Part shown: positions 9,021 to 16,433 of the stretch, one piece after another | How the letters are laid out: each line of letters begins with the position of its first letter | Numbering within the stretch: position 1 is the first letter of the stretch | Assembly: GCA_964406005.1 (NCBI GenBank) | Contig: CAYOPZ010000044.1 | Location: 1 to 24,285, forward strand | Direction: 5' to 3' | DNA from: CAYOPZ01 sp964406005 | Lineage (GTDB): Bacteria > Bacteroidota > Bacteroidia > Bacteroidales > SM23-62 | DNA: 24,285 nt | Position numbers and translations under genes: made by a program | The notes under the pieces: generated by a model | Told to the model about the DNA's origin: nothing | Seen by the model: the letters and a program-made list of their open reading frames with translations, nothing else | Databases searched by the model: none

Positions 9021-9614
9021 TTATTCCTCCTGGTGTATCTGATCTGAAAGCAACCCGAGCTTTTCATAGAAGTCTGCTCCGAATTTCCTAATCATGCCTT
9101 CACGCACGAACTCGAAAACGGCCTTGCCTTTCTCCTCTCCCCGTTTCCGTGCCGGATCACAGACGGTCCATTGATCGTAATTCACAGCCATGAATTGCCG
9201 GTACCTTTTAACCCTGACCGGGTAAATGTGGCATGAAACCGGTTTGCGGAAAACCGTGGCCCCGTCTTCAAAAGCATTCTCAATCCCGCAGCGTGCAATG
9301 CCGTTTTCAAAGACAGCATAGGCACATTCCCTGCCGGCTACCAGCGGAGTTACCATTTCCCGGTCAGCGTCCATGACAGAAGTGCCCTGGGCCTCAATGG
9401 CATGTATGCCTTCCGGCCTCAGATAGGGCTTGATTGCATTGTATTCACTTTTGAGTATATCCGCTTCATCATCCTCCAGCGGTGCTCCGGATGCTCCGAT
9501 TACACAGCAGGCGCCTTTACACTTTTGCACATCGCAGTAAAACTTTTTCGAAACGATGTCGAGACTGACCACCTTGTCACCGATCTCTATCATGGTCGGC
9601 AGGCTTTTACCCAT
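9021..9614 (-). CDS. DUF3109 family cysteine-rich protein
   Basis: The 197-residue protein has no signal peptide or membrane segment. It has eight cysteines: Cys27, Cys32, Cys36 and Cys37 in YCDVQKCKGACC, and four more in GRECAYAVFENGIARC, KPVSCHIYPVR and WTVCDPA. The C-x4-C-x3-CC cluster resembles the CxxxCxxCC putative zinc/iron-chelating families, so metal or cluster binding is a reasonable inference; no function is established to my knowledge. The protein is common in Bacteroidota as a single-copy gene. A good promoter-like site lies just upstream, and the M20 peptidase gene follows 24 bp downstream. The start could also be Met8 (MIEIGDK), but the ATG at 9614 fits the promoter distance. 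Confidence 0.87.
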   Translation of the reverse strand: MGKSLPTMIEIGDKVVSLDIVSKKFYCDVQKCKGACCVIGASGAPLEDDEADILKSEYNAIKPYLRPEGIHAIEAQGTSVMDADREMVTPLVAGRECAYAVFENGIARCGIENAFEDGATVFRKPVSCHIYPVRVKRYRQFMAVNYDQWTVCDPARKRGEEKGKAVFEFVREGMIRKFGADFYEKLGLLSDQIHQEE

Positions 9615-9633
9615 AAACGGAATGCTTGTATGA

Positions 9634-9663
9634 CAAAGCTATTCAATTTCGTACCATTTCAAA
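9634..9663 (-). promoter_or_regulatory. Promoter for the DUF3109-M20 peptidase operon
   Basis: On the minus strand TTTG (9660-9663) is followed after 18 bp by TAGCTTTG (9634-9641), exact matches to both Bacteroidota boxes with a spacing close to the usual 19-21. The predicted start of transcription is about 10-15 bp before the ATG at 9614. The divergent TPR gene begins at 9708, so the 93-bp gap must serve both directions. Confidence 0.55.
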
Positions 9664-9707
9664 CATGCAAATGCTTTTTTGTAACTTGCCCGGTAAAACA
9701 CCCGGGG

Positions 9708-10808
9708 ATGGTTTTACGGAAATATATCCTGTATGTATTTTTCATTTCCCTGCAGGTGCCCTGCCTGGCGGACGAGCTTATTCACGACAGCGTTACAATG
9801 AAACAGATCAAGGACGGGCTCGATCACATCTACGATAATGAATTCGAAGCTGCCCGCAAGGTCCTTGTGGTGCTGCAGGACAAATACCCGGAGCACCCGG
9901 TTACGAGCTTGTTCGAGGGCCTGATATATTACTGGAAGAATTATCCCCTGATCCCCGGCCATACGGGATCATCGGAATTTGAAGAGGCCATGAAAGAATC
10001 CTGGGAAAGGGCGGAGCGGCTCGGGGAGATACAGGAGGAAAGTATTGAGAGCGTCTTCTTCGATCTTACGGCCAGGAGTTTCATCGTGATGTATTTTGCC
10101 GATAACGGCATCCCTGTTAAGGCAATAGGTCATTTGCGTGCAATGTACCGCGATATCATTAAGGGATTCGACCTGCAGGACGAGTTCCCCGAGTTTTATT
10201 TCCTGACCGGCCTGTATAATTATTACAGGGAAGCATACATTGAAGCCTATCCCGTATACAAGCCCGTGAGCATATTCTTCAGAAAGGGTGATAAGGAAAA
10301 AGGTCTGGAGATGCTCAGGTTTGCATCTGCCAGATCCGATTTCCTCCATGTTGAGGCCACCTTTTTCCTGAGCCTGATCTATATGAATTTCGAATCCGAT
10401 TCCGACAGTGCGGTCCGGTATGCAGGAATGCTTTACAACGCCTTTCCGGGGAACGGGTCCTTTCATTCCAGATATGCCGAAATGCTCCTCATCAACAAGC
10501 AGTATGACAAGGCCCTGCAAAACATCCGGCAACTGCTGGTGCTCGACGACTACGATAAAATGAAAGGGACCATTTACCTGGGCATATACTATGAGATGAA
10601 AATGAATGACCCGGAAAAAGCCAGGGCGTATTACGAAGAAGGCTTGAAGCTTGCCGGACCCTACGGGGAAAGGGCGGATTACTCGAAAGCTTATGCCTAT
10701 ATGGGCCTGAGCCGCTATTATTACCGACAGGGAGACAGGAAAAAGGCCCGTGAATACAGAAGAAAGGCAGGCAACTCGACGGCTTACGAGTATGTGCTTT
10801 CCGAATGA
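9708..10808 (+). CDS. Periplasmic tetratricopeptide-repeat protein
   Basis: The 366-residue protein starts MVLRKYILYVFFISLQVPCLADE, a signal peptide with likely cleavage after CLA. The reading frame is open further upstream to 9402, but that part overlaps the DUF3109 gene, and the signal peptide fixes the start at the ATG of 9708. The rest is alpha-helical with degenerate TPR-like pairs, clearest near the C-terminus (MLLINKQYDKALQNIRQLL, GIYYEMKMNDPEKARAYYEEGLKLA, YMGLSRYYYRQGDRKKAREYRRKAG). No catalytic domain is visible, so it is probably a scaffold or binding protein in the periplasm. The serpin gene begins 33 bp after its stop. I do not recognise a named family beyond TPR. Confidence 0.82.
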   Translation: MVLRKYILYVFFISLQVPCLADELIHDSVTMKQIKDGLDHIYDNEFEAARKVLVVLQDKYPEHPVTSLFEGLIYYWKNYPLIPGHTGSSEFEEAMKESWERAERLGEIQEESIESVFFDLTARSFIVMYFADNGIPVKAIGHLRAMYRDIIKGFDLQDEFPEFYFLTGLYNYYREAYIEAYPVYKPVSIFFRKGDKEKGLEMLRFASARSDFLHVEATFFLSLIYMNFESDSDSAVRYAGMLYNAFPGNGSFHSRYAEMLLINKQYDKALQNIRQLLVLDDYDKMKGTIYLGIYYEMKMNDPEKARAYYEEGLKLAGPYGERADYSKAYAYMGLSRYYYRQGDRKKAREYRRKAGNSTAYEYVLSE

Positions 10809-10841
10809 AACAACAATGCATCCCGTTTAATCAATAAACCA

Positions 10842-12098
10842 ATGAGAATAAATGTCTCGCCATACATTTTGCTCTGTCTGACCCTGGTCGGTGCGGGCAG
10901 TTGTAATTCCTCCAGAAGATCGGCACAGAATCCGGCAAACGATGACAGGGAATTCGGGATTGCCCGGCTTGCCGAATCGAACAACCGGTTTGCGATGGAT
11001 CTTTTCAAACAGATCCATTCAAGGTCTGACAACATTATCTATTCGCCCTACAGCATTACAAATATCATTTCCATGATCTACGGGGGCGCCGCCGGGGAAA
11101 CGGCTGCTGAGATCAGCAATGTGCTGTATTTCCCGAAGGATCATCGGGATCTTCACCCCCTTGCCAGGGAAGTATGGGAAAGCATGGATTCCCTGAATTC
11201 AACCGGCCAAACCGAACTGAAGCTGGCAAATGCCCTGTGGGCACAGGAGAGTTTTTCATTCCTTCCCGGCTATTTTGACCTGTGCAGTGAATTCTATAAT
11301 GCGCCCATTGAAACATTGGATTTCATACAAACGGAAAACAGGGAAAAGGGCAGAATCAGGATCAATAACTGGATTTCGGAAAACACGAACCGGCATATCA
11401 ACGATTTGATCCCGCCCGGTATAATCGATGAAAACACAAGACTGGTCCTTACCAACGCCATATACTTTAACGGAAAATGGATGTATCCTTTTAATAAATC
11501 GGCAAGCTCGCCCTCTGTTTTTCATGTCAGCCAGGAAGAATCCCTGGAAACGGTTTACATGAACCAGACAAAGGTCATTCCGTACTATGAAGATGAGGAA
11601 GTACAAGCCCTCAGCCTCCCTTATGAAGGCGGACGGATGTCCATGATTGTTATTCTTCCAAAGCGGATCGAAGGCTGGAATATGATCAGCAGTATCCTGG
11701 ATTATGACAGGATCAGGCTTTTAAAATCGAAAATGACCGACACGGAAGTACAAATCAAGCTGCCCAGGTTCAAATCAGAACTGGAAACAAACCTGCGCAG
11801 GGAACTTATGGCCATGGGTATGGAAAATGCATTTACAAAAGACGCCGACCTTTCCGGGATGACGGGCGAGCAAAACCTGTTCATCAGTGAGATCATACAC
11901 AAGGCCTTCATCGAAGTAACGGAAGCCGGAACCGAAGCGGCTGCCGCCTCCGCTGCCCTCCTTGCCTTAAAATCTGCGCTGGAGGAAGAACCCGTACGGT
12001 TCACTGCAGATCATCCCTTCATATACCTTGTTTGGGATGGTAATACGGGGAACATTATTTTTGCGGGCAGGCTTGTAAGGCCTTCTGAAATTATTTAA
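10842..12098 (+). CDS. Serpin-family protease inhibitor, predicted lipoprotein
   Basis: The 418-residue protein is a full-length serpin. Its start has a basic/hydrophobic signal and Cys21 in VGAGSC, a weak lipobox, so attachment to a membrane is likely but not certain. Serpin signatures are SPYSITNIISMIYGGAAGETAAEI (about 65-88), LTNAIYFNGKWMYPF, SLPYEGGRMSMIVILPK and the C-terminal FTADHPFIYLVWDGNTGNIIFAGRLV. The hinge EAGTEAAAAS (residues 361-370) has Thr at P14 and Ala at P12-P9, as in inhibitory serpins. Counting 17 residues from Glu361, as in antithrombin, places P1 at Lys377 and P1' at Ser378, which predicts inhibition of trypsin-like proteases. The gene lies between the TPR gene (33 bp) and the HEFIH membrane-protein gene (8 bp), suggesting one transcript. 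Confidence 0.95.
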   Translation: MRINVSPYILLCLTLVGAGSCNSSRRSAQNPANDDREFGIARLAESNNRFAMDLFKQIHSRSDNIIYSPYSITNIISMIYGGAAGETAAEISNVLYFPKDHRDLHPLAREVWESMDSLNSTGQTELKLANALWAQESFSFLPGYFDLCSEFYNAPIETLDFIQTENREKGRIRINNWISENTNRHINDLIPPGIIDENTRLVLTNAIYFNGKWMYPFNKSASSPSVFHVSQEESLETVYMNQTKVIPYYEDEEVQALSLPYEGGRMSMIVILPKRIEGWNMISSILDYDRIRLLKSKMTDTEVQIKLPRFKSELETNLRRELMAMGMENAFTKDADLSGMTGEQNLFISEIIHKAFIEVTEAGTEAAAASAALLALKSALEEEPVRFTADHPFIYLVWDGNTGNIIFAGRLVRPSEII

Positions 12099-12106
12099 TT
12101 TGGCGT

Positions 12107-12739
12107 ATGCGTCATACGATCGATCAAATACGGAAGGACCCGAGCTTCAGGCTTCTGGACAAGCTGCCGCATGACAACATCGTCGAATTTGCCACGGAAT
12201 ATATCCGTAAACCGACGCGCAGCATGACTTCCTACCTGATCGTAATGGTTCTGTTTTTTGTTTTCCAATGGTCGGCCTATATATACGGGGTCGTTGTCAG
12301 CGAAATGAATGCGGTTTCCCTCCTTAAACAATTCCTGTACGGGCTGATCATTTCCATGACAATTGTCATCCCGGTTCACGAATTTATTCATGCCATGGGT
12401 TATTTGTTGCTTGGAGCGAGGAAGATCAGGTTCGGCGCTGCCTGGAGACACTTTGCCTTTTATGCCGTAGCAGATGATTTTGTTGTAAACCGAAGCGGAC
12501 TTATTTTCCTTGCGATCTCCCCCTTCATCATAGTATCCCTGCTGAACCTCGCCGGATTCATATTTGTCAGTGGATACGCTTCCTATACCTATATTTCCGT
12601 CATGTTTTTCCATGCCACCATGTGTGCCGGGGATTTTGCCCTGCTCAGTTATTTTGAATACCACAGGGACAAAGAACTGTATACGTTCGACGATGTGAAA
12701 AACAAGATCTCCTATTTCTATTATAAAGTCAGAGACTGA
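12107..12739 (+). CDS. DUF3267-type membrane protein with HExxH zinc-peptidase motif
   Basis: The 210-residue integral membrane protein has about four hydrophobic segments (roughly 41-64, 76-100, 133-156 and 158-180). The second contains HEFIH at residues 91-95, the HExxH zinc-binding motif, and an Asp (about 175, in HATMCAGDFALLSY) in a later segment could be the third ligand. This is the pattern of DUF3267 proteins, small relatives of membrane-embedded metallopeptidases. I infer zinc binding; peptidase activity and substrate are unknown. The gene starts 8 bp after the serpin stop, so a shared transcript is very likely. Pairing with a secreted protease inhibitor may be functional or incidental. 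Confidence 0.8.
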   Translation: MRHTIDQIRKDPSFRLLDKLPHDNIVEFATEYIRKPTRSMTSYLIVMVLFFVFQWSAYIYGVVVSEMNAVSLLKQFLYGLIISMTIVIPVHEFIHAMGYLLLGARKIRFGAAWRHFAFYAVADDFVVNRSGLIFLAISPFIIVSLLNLAGFIFVSGYASYTYISVMFFHATMCAGDFALLSYFEYHRDKELYTFDDVKNKISYFYYKVRD

Positions 12740-12758
12740 AATCCCGCCACCGGCCACG

Positions 12759-12790
12759 CTTGTGAATACGACTGGTTTTTAGTTACTTTG
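12759..12790 (+). promoter_or_regulatory. Possible promoter for the POT transporter
   Basis: CTTG (12759-12762) and TTACTTTG (12783-12790), 20 bp apart, match three of four and five of six fixed positions of the Bacteroidota -33 and -7 boxes. The site lies in the 61-bp gap before the transporter ATG, so the transporter can be expressed apart from the serpin operon. The -7 box is very close to the ATG, giving a leader of only a few bases. Confidence 0.38.
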
Positions 12791-12800
12791 CGAACGTGAT

Positions 12801-14237
12801 ATGAATTTACAGAGAAGCCCTTTCCCGAAGACTTTCTGGGCTGCCAACAGCCTCGAGCTGTTTGAAAGGTGGGCCTATTATGGAGTTTTCAACCTTCTTG
12901 CGCTTTACCTGACCGGATCCCATGAAACAGGTGCCCTTGGGTTCACCCAGGTGGAAAAAGGACTGATCATGGGGATTGTAAACGCAATCCTGTATTTCCT
13001 GCCTGTGGTCACCGGTTCCGTTGCCGACCGTTTCGGGTATAAGAAAGTTCTGGTCGTCGCCTTTTCCATCCTTGCCTCGGGGTATTACCTTATGGGACAA
13101 TTTACTTCCTTTGCCGGTATATTCCTGACTTTCTTCTATGTGGCCATAGGTGCGGCCCTTTTCAAACCCATCATATCGGCAACAATTGCCAAGACAACGG
13201 ATACATCCAACTCTTCCGTGGGATTCGGTCTGTTTTATATGATCGTCAACCTCGGGGGCCTGATAGGCCCCCTCATCGCCTCCGAGCTCCGCGAGATAAG
13301 CTGGCAGTATATGTTCATCATGTCAAGCATGGCCATCCTGCTGAACCTGGTCATCGTCATTGTCTTTTACAGGGAACCCGGCAGGGAGGTGATAGCGGAA
13401 CCCCTGAGAAAGTCCCTTTCAAAAATCTTTACCAATATTTACAAAGCCCTCCGGGATGTGAAGTTCACCCTTTTTCTGCTTATCATTGTTGCAGGATGGA
13501 CCGTCTTCTGGCAATTCTTCTACAGCCTTCCGGTATATATAGACCAATGGATTGATACCGGGATGATTACAGAGGGCATCGGCAAGGTGCTTCCCGGGTT
13601 TGCCGCTGCTGTTTCTACAGATAACGGGACCATCCTGGCGGAGAAACTGATCACACTCGACGCCCTTTTCATAGTCGCCTTCCAGATCCTGGTTTCCGCA
13701 CTCGTTGCAAGGTTTAAGCCAATCAATACCATGATCGCCGGATTTCTTATCAACGCGATCGGAATAACCCTGACAATGCTCACGCGGAACGGATGGTTCC
13801 TGATACTGTCTATTTTTATCTTCAGCCTGGGTGAGATGGCCTTTTCACCCAAGATCCTGGAATATATCGGAAGGCTGGCCCCGAGGGATAAAGCCGCATT
13901 GTACATGGGAACAAATTTCCTGCCGGTAGCACTGGGAAATTTCTTCGCGGGATTATTGTCAGGAAAAATTTATGAAATAACAGCGGATAAATACGTCCTG
14001 CTCGCCAGGGAAGTGGCCGGCTGGGGCTTGAGCCTGCCGGAAATATCGGAGACATTCACCCGGACCGATTATGTAGCTGCGGCAGCCAATATGATGGGCA
14101 TGGACGTCCCTGCGCTTACCAGGTACCTTTGGCTGAATTACAATCCCCCCCTGTTCGGCATCATCCTGCTGGGCCTGGGTATGCTCTGCTGCCTGCTCCT
14201 TATCATCTATGATAAGATCATCTTCCGCTACAGGTAG
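12801..14237 (+). CDS. POT/PTR-family (MFS) proton-dependent transporter, probably for peptides
   Basis: The 478-residue membrane protein has about 12 or more hydrophobic helices. The first begins SLELFERWAYYGVFNLLALYL and contains the ExxER proton-coupling motif of peptide transporters (E-L-F-E-R, about residues 19-23). The loop GSVADRFGYKKVL is the MFS motif A-like turn, and a later GRLAPRDKAALYMGTNFLPVALGNFFAGLLSG is also POT-like. The family imports di- and tripeptides with protons across the inner membrane; a few members carry nitrate or other solutes, so the substrate is inferred. Its stop is only 8 bp from the stop of the convergent receiver gene, with no visible terminator between them. 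Confidence 0.88.
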   Translation: MNLQRSPFPKTFWAANSLELFERWAYYGVFNLLALYLTGSHETGALGFTQVEKGLIMGIVNAILYFLPVVTGSVADRFGYKKVLVVAFSILASGYYLMGQFTSFAGIFLTFFYVAIGAALFKPIISATIAKTTDTSNSSVGFGLFYMIVNLGGLIGPLIASELREISWQYMFIMSSMAILLNLVIVIVFYREPGREVIAEPLRKSLSKIFTNIYKALRDVKFTLFLLIIVAGWTVFWQFFYSLPVYIDQWIDTGMITEGIGKVLPGFAAAVSTDNGTILAEKLITLDALFIVAFQILVSALVARFKPINTMIAGFLINAIGITLTMLTRNGWFLILSIFIFSLGEMAFSPKILEYIGRLAPRDKAALYMGTNFLPVALGNFFAGLLSGKIYEITADKYVLLAREVAGWGLSLPEISETFTRTDYVAAAANMMGMDVPALTRYLWLNYNPPLFGIILLGLGMLCCLLLIIYDKIIFRYR

Positions 14238-14245
14238 ATCCCTCC

Positions 14246-14614
14246 TCAGGAAAGATACCGGTCTATCAGATCCAGGAGCTTCCCTATATTGATCGGCTTT
14301 GTCAGAAATCCGCTGCATCCGGCTGCTTCACATTTATTACGGTCACTCTCCATGATATGTGCCGTCTGGATAATAATGGGTACGTGCGGATCCTTCCCCC
14401 TTATCCTTTTACAAACATCATATCCGCTCAGGCGGGGCAGTTGGAGATCGAGCAGCACAAGAGCTATATCCCCGGTTCCGTTGAATATATTCAGGGCTTT
14501 CTCCCCGTCAGGGGCATGGATAAGTTCCAGGTTCCTGCTCCTGAGGGCGAGCCTGAGAAATTCAAAGCTGAACTGGTCATCTTCCGCCACAAGTACTTTA
14601 TTTCCCGTTTTCAT
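14246..14614 (-). CDS. Stand-alone response regulator receiver protein
   Basis: The 122-residue protein is a single CheY-like receiver domain with no output domain. The acidic pair Asp12/Asp13, the phosphoacceptor Asp56 (VLLDLQLP), Thr84 (IIQTAH) and Lys106 (FLTKPI) are all present, so it should be phosphorylated. The gene starts 20 bp after the LytTR regulator stop and closes the operon that starts with the TonB-dependent receptor. It may receive phosphate from the adjacent kinase or act as a phosphate sink or protein-interaction switch; nothing in the sequence decides this. Receiver-only proteins of this type are also often paired with hybrid kinases located elsewhere. Confidence 0.9.
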   Translation of the reverse strand: MKTGNKVLVAEDDQFSFEFLRLALRSRNLELIHAPDGEKALNIFNGTGDIALVLLDLQLPRLSGYDVCKRIRGKDPHVPIIIQTAHIMESDRNKCEAAGCSGFLTKPINIGKLLDLIDRYLS

Positions 14615-14634
14615 GCATTCAATCCTCCGTTTTA

Positions 14635-15393
14635 TTACCGGTCAAGCCATAATCTGAAAGCATGGGCCCGGGCAGCACTGACCAGGACATCTTCCCTGGC
14701 CGCGGGCCGGATTTCCAGTTTGATCCTGCTCGCCGAGAGTATATGTATCCGTTCTATGCTGGAATACCGGATCAGGAACCGGCGGTTGATCCTGAAGAAG
14801 GCTTCAGGTTCGAGCAGTTGTTCCAGGTGCTCCAGGGAGAAATCGAGAGGATAATGGCGGTCATCCCGGGTACAGAGAAAGGTACTTTTTTCAAGTGAAT
14901 AGAAATAGGCAACCGCGGAGGTTTCGATCGAAATGATCTTACTGCCGACACTGACTGCAAATCTTTTCTTGTAAGCCGTTCTCCGGCCCTCCAGACTTTC
15001 CAGCAATGCCTGAATATCTGCCTTCTGACCGGATCCTGCCAGTCTTTTGTACTTCGCGATGCTCTTTGCCAGTTTATCCCTGTCAACCGGTTTTAAAAGG
15101 TAATCTATACTGTTGAGCTCGAATGCCCTGATGGCATATTCGTCGTAAGCGGTGGCAAAAATCACAAAACTGTCGACCCTGGTGTGTTTAAAAATATCGA
15201 AACTCAGGCCGTCCGCCAGCTGGATATCAAGTATCAGCAGATCCGGCGCTTTGTTCCTGTTCAGCCACTTCACCGCTGCTTCAACCGTATCGATGGCATC
15301 AAGGATCTCGATATCCGGTTCGACCTGCTTCAACAGTTTTGAAAGGCGGAGCGCGGCGGGTTCTTCGTCTTCGATGATCAGGGTTGTAATCAT
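14635..15393 (-). CDS. LytTR-family response regulator
   Basis: The 252-residue DNA-binding regulator has an N-terminal receiver domain (acidic residues E8-D9-E10, phosphoacceptor Asp56 in LLILDIQLADG, FATAYDEYA and the conserved Lys in YLLKPV). Its C-terminal LytTR domain (about 144-250) contains KRFAVSVGSKIISIETSAVAYFYS and FFRINRRFLIRYSSIERI. LytTR proteins bind direct repeats in promoters through beta strands. The start overlaps the end of the sensor kinase gene by 4 bp (ATGA), the classic arrangement for coupled translation, so kinase and regulator are cognate partners. The likely targets include its own operon and the TonB-dependent receptor upstream. Confidence 0.95.
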   Translation of the reverse strand: MITTLIIEDEEPAALRLSKLLKQVEPDIEILDAIDTVEAAVKWLNRNKAPDLLILDIQLADGLSFDIFKHTRVDSFVIFATAYDEYAIRAFELNSIDYLLKPVDRDKLAKSIAKYKRLAGSGQKADIQALLESLEGRRTAYKKRFAVSVGSKIISIETSAVAYFYSLEKSTFLCTRDDRHYPLDFSLEHLEQLLEPEAFFRINRRFLIRYSSIERIHILSASRIKLEIRPAAREDVLVSAARAHAFRLWLDR

Positions 15394-16400
15394 AACTCGA
15401 CCGTAAGCAGCGGAATGGCCACTTTAAAGATAGCCGATGTCTCGGTAATTTTCACCTCCCGGGACGTAAAAAGCCTGTAACGCTCCGAAATGTTTTTCAA
15501 TCCCTGTCCCGTAGATACGACACCTGACTTTTTCTGAAGGTTGTTTTCCACGGTAAGGGTCTCCCCCCCGGCCCTGATATTCACATGCAGGGGCTGGTCT
15601 TTTGATATGACATTATGCTTGATGCAGTTTTCGACAAGCATTTGCAAAACCAGGGGAGGAATGGCATAATGGTAAAACCGCTCGGGAACCTGCAGATCAA
15701 CAAACAGTGTATTCCTGAACCGGAACTGCTGAAGGCTGACGTATTTGCCGAGTACCCTGATCTCTTCCCTTATAAGAACAAGTTCCTTATCCCGGCTTCC
15801 GAGCATGTACCTGAGGAACTCCGACATGTTCTGTATGTATTGAACCGCATCCTTATTATCGTCAACCAGGGTAGTCAGGCTGTTCAGGCTGTTGAAAAGG
15901 AAATGCGGATTGACTTGTGTCTTCAGGGTTTCATACCTGGCCTGGATATTGTCCTTTTCAAGGCGTACGGATTTCGAGAAATGGTATTTCCACTGCTTGT
16001 AGAAGTAGACCATTTCATGGATGGAGGTGATCAGGTAAGTAATTAGCAGGGTGGCGAAAATTTGCATTGGCAGATCTTCATAATAGTCGCCGGAGCCGCC
16101 CGTCCTGACGACGATCAGATATACCATAAAAGAATATGTCATTGTGTAAAGGGTGATCAGTACAATCTCTATAACCATGTGTTTGCCCGGATAAAATTCC
16201 CAGGGAAATTTGCGCCAGAGCCATTGTACAATGACCATGCATCCGATCCAGATGCCGCCGGTCATGAGCAATGCATACCCTATCCGGCCCAGCGCTTCAC
16301 GGGTTGAACCGATCCCGAATTCAAGCAGGTAGGCGCCTCCGATCAGGCATCCTATAAGGATGATCAGAAACAGATTAATTCTTTTGCCGAATTTTTTCAT
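15390..16400 (-). CDS. LytS/YehU-type membrane sensor histidine kinase
   Basis: This sensor kinase (336 residues from the chosen ATG) has four N-terminal membrane helices (about 8-28, 38-60, 75-98 and 113-132) with short loops and no large periplasmic domain. The His_kinase segment follows, with LKTQVNPHFLFNSLNSL (phosphoacceptor His166). The ATPase domain has VENCIKHN (N box) and STGQGLKNISERY (G box). I prefer the ATG at 16400 to the in-frame TTG at 16412 because it gives the usual MKK-type start. The gene lies about 20-35 bp after the TonB-dependent receptor stop and overlaps the LytTR gene, so it belongs to that operon. The few loop residues suggest sensing within the membrane or through a partner such as the receptor. 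Confidence 0.93.
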   Translation of the reverse strand: MKKFGKRINLFLIILIGCLIGGAYLLEFGIGSTREALGRIGYALLMTGGIWIGCMVIVQWLWRKFPWEFYPGKHMVIEIVLITLYTMTYSFMVYLIVVRTGGSGDYYEDLPMQIFATLLITYLITSIHEMVYFYKQWKYHFSKSVRLEKDNIQARYETLKTQVNPHFLFNSLNSLTTLVDDNKDAVQYIQNMSEFLRYMLGSRDKELVLIREEIRVLGKYVSLQQFRFRNTLFVDLQVPERFYHYAIPPLVLQMLVENCIKHNVISKDQPLHVNIRAGGETLTVENNLQKKSGVVSTGQGLKNISERYRLFTSREVKITETSAIFKVAIPLLTVEL

Positions 16401-16433
16401 TTCACCATTCAATTACGGTTCAATCCAGGAATA

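Noticed and set aside
9402..9707. Upstream extension of the TPR protein frame
   Set aside because: It overlaps the DUF3109 gene on the other strand, and the ATG at 9708 begins a clear signal peptide.
9969..10532. 187-residue minus-strand open frame opposite the TPR gene
   Set aside because: A shadow of the TPR coding sequence, without a start context or domain.
12095..12757. 220-residue minus-strand open frame opposite the HEFIH membrane protein
   Set aside because: The plus-strand product has clear membrane helices and HExxH and fits the operon; the reverse product has no recognisable domain.
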